A DNA stretch of 5,294 nucleotides, taken from assembly GCA_018224315.1 (NCBI GenBank), contig JAGTVF010000091.1, positions 1 to 5,294 on the forward strand, read 5' to 3'. Made by a program: the position numbers and the translations under genes. Under the pieces are notes generated by a model, which searched no databases, was not told the origin of the DNA, and worked only from the letters and a program-made list of their open reading frames with translations. Origin of the DNA: Desulfobacterales bacterium (lineage in GTDB: Bacteria; Desulfobacterota; Desulfobacteria; Desulfobacterales; Desulfosalsimonadaceae). This document shows positions 4,934 through 5,294 of the stretch, one piece after another (the stretch's first letter is position 1; the number at the start of each line of letters is the position of its first letter).

Positions 4934-5294
4934 TTAAATCTCGCAGGCCTCTTCCCTGGCTTTGGCCTTGCGGTTTTCCACATAATGGGCTGCGGACAGC
5001 GCGGCCATACACCCGTCACCACAGGACAGCACGATCTGGCGGGCGTATTTCTCCCGCAGATCCCCAATGGCATAAATGCCGGCGAGATTTGTTGCGCACT
5101 GCTCATCTGTGACCACAAATCCGTCGGAATTGAGCTTCACTCCTGCGGGCACCAGCTCATTGTTGGGCACAAACCCGACAAAAATAAAAACACCGTCAAT
5201 GGGCAGATCCCGTTCATCACCGGTCTGGGTGTCTTTTAAGCGCAGATTGTTCACCCCGGATTCATCTGCCTGAATCTCGGATACCACGGAATTC
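4934..5294 (-). CDS. trxB: Thioredoxin reductase-like flavoprotein, C-terminal part (5' end outside window)
   Basis: The frame enters from the right edge and ends at a TAA at 4936-4934, giving 119 visible residues, about the last third of a roughly 310-residue enzyme. The enzyme would pass electrons from NADPH through FAD to thioredoxin or a related partner. Visible features are LPIDGVFIFVGFVPNNELV at the end of the NAD(P)H-binding domain, DGFVVTDEQCATNLAGIYAIGDLRE with the FAD-binding GD, and RQIVLSCGDGCMAALSAAHYVE, the conserved RQ...GDG helix closing the FAD domain. The redox CxxC lies upstream, outside the window, so it cannot be checked. A related alkyl hydroperoxide reductase F-type or ferredoxin-dependent reductase is therefore not ruled out. 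Two cysteines flank GDG (CGDGC), where the first position is commonly alanine or another small residue. The tail NRKAKAREEACEI is charged. The MaoC stump follows after 8 bp, and both probably end at the 4671-4695 terminator. Confidence 0.88.
   Translation of the reverse strand, partial: NSVVSEIQADESGVNNLRLKDTQTGDERDLPIDGVFIFVGFVPNNELVPAGVKLNSDGFVVTDEQCATNLAGIYAIGDLREKYARQIVLSCGDGCMAALSAAHYVENRKAKAREEACEI

Noticed and set aside
4926..5012. Longer 102-residue version of the MaoC-like frame
   Set aside because: The extra N-terminal residues are a second reading of the thioredoxin reductase gene and show no hot-dog similarity.
1..5294. CRISPR array, tRNA or rRNA gene, insertion sequence, riboswitch
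   Set aside because: I saw no regularly spaced repeats, cloverleaf-like segments, rRNA-like blocks, transposase motifs or long terminal inverted repeats on either strand.

Overview
This 5.3 kb stretch of bacterial chromosome holds three complete genes, two genes cut by the window ends and one gene remnant. The organism cannot be fixed from the sequence alone. The mix suggests a Gram-negative, possibly anaerobic proteobacterium-like lineage such as the sulfate-reducing Desulfobacterota. That mix is a class II photolyase, a PrpE/ACSS3-type acyl-CoA synthetase, a MaoC-type hot-dog remnant beside a thioredoxin reductase, and moderately GC-rich genes split by AT-rich spacers. The assignment is an inference and should be tested by protein similarity.

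Layout from left to right. Positions 1-302 (minus) hold the N-terminal 100 residues of a small two-helix membrane protein of unknown function. An 86-bp spacer with a hairpin follows. Positions 389-997 (minus) encode a TetR-family repressor with a BetI-like N-terminus, with a good sigma-70-like promoter of its own at 1055-1084. Positions 1125-2477 (minus) encode a class II CPD photolyase. A 213-bp AT-rich divergent control region (2478-2690) separates it from an acyl-CoA synthetase of the propionyl-CoA synthetase group at 2691-4598 (plus). Two back-to-back hairpins at 4626-4695 insulate that gene from the convergent unit on the right. There, a thioredoxin reductase-like gene (4934 to the right edge, minus) is followed after 8 bp by a 73-codon stump of a MaoC-like dehydratase (4704-4925, minus).

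How the parts may relate. The repressor and membrane protein lie in tandem and could form a small regulated unit. The photolyase shares its upstream region with the synthetase, but no functional link between DNA repair and acyl-CoA activation is evident. The synthetase fits activation of propionate or another short-chain acid. Its acetylatable lysine motif is intact, so post-translational control is possible.

I found no RNA gene, CRISPR array, insertion sequence or clear multi-gene system. The most unusual items are the MaoC stump, the AT-rich inverted repeats between the divergent genes, and the hairpin just past the tetR stop whose T-tract points the wrong way. The window also ends exactly on GAATTC.
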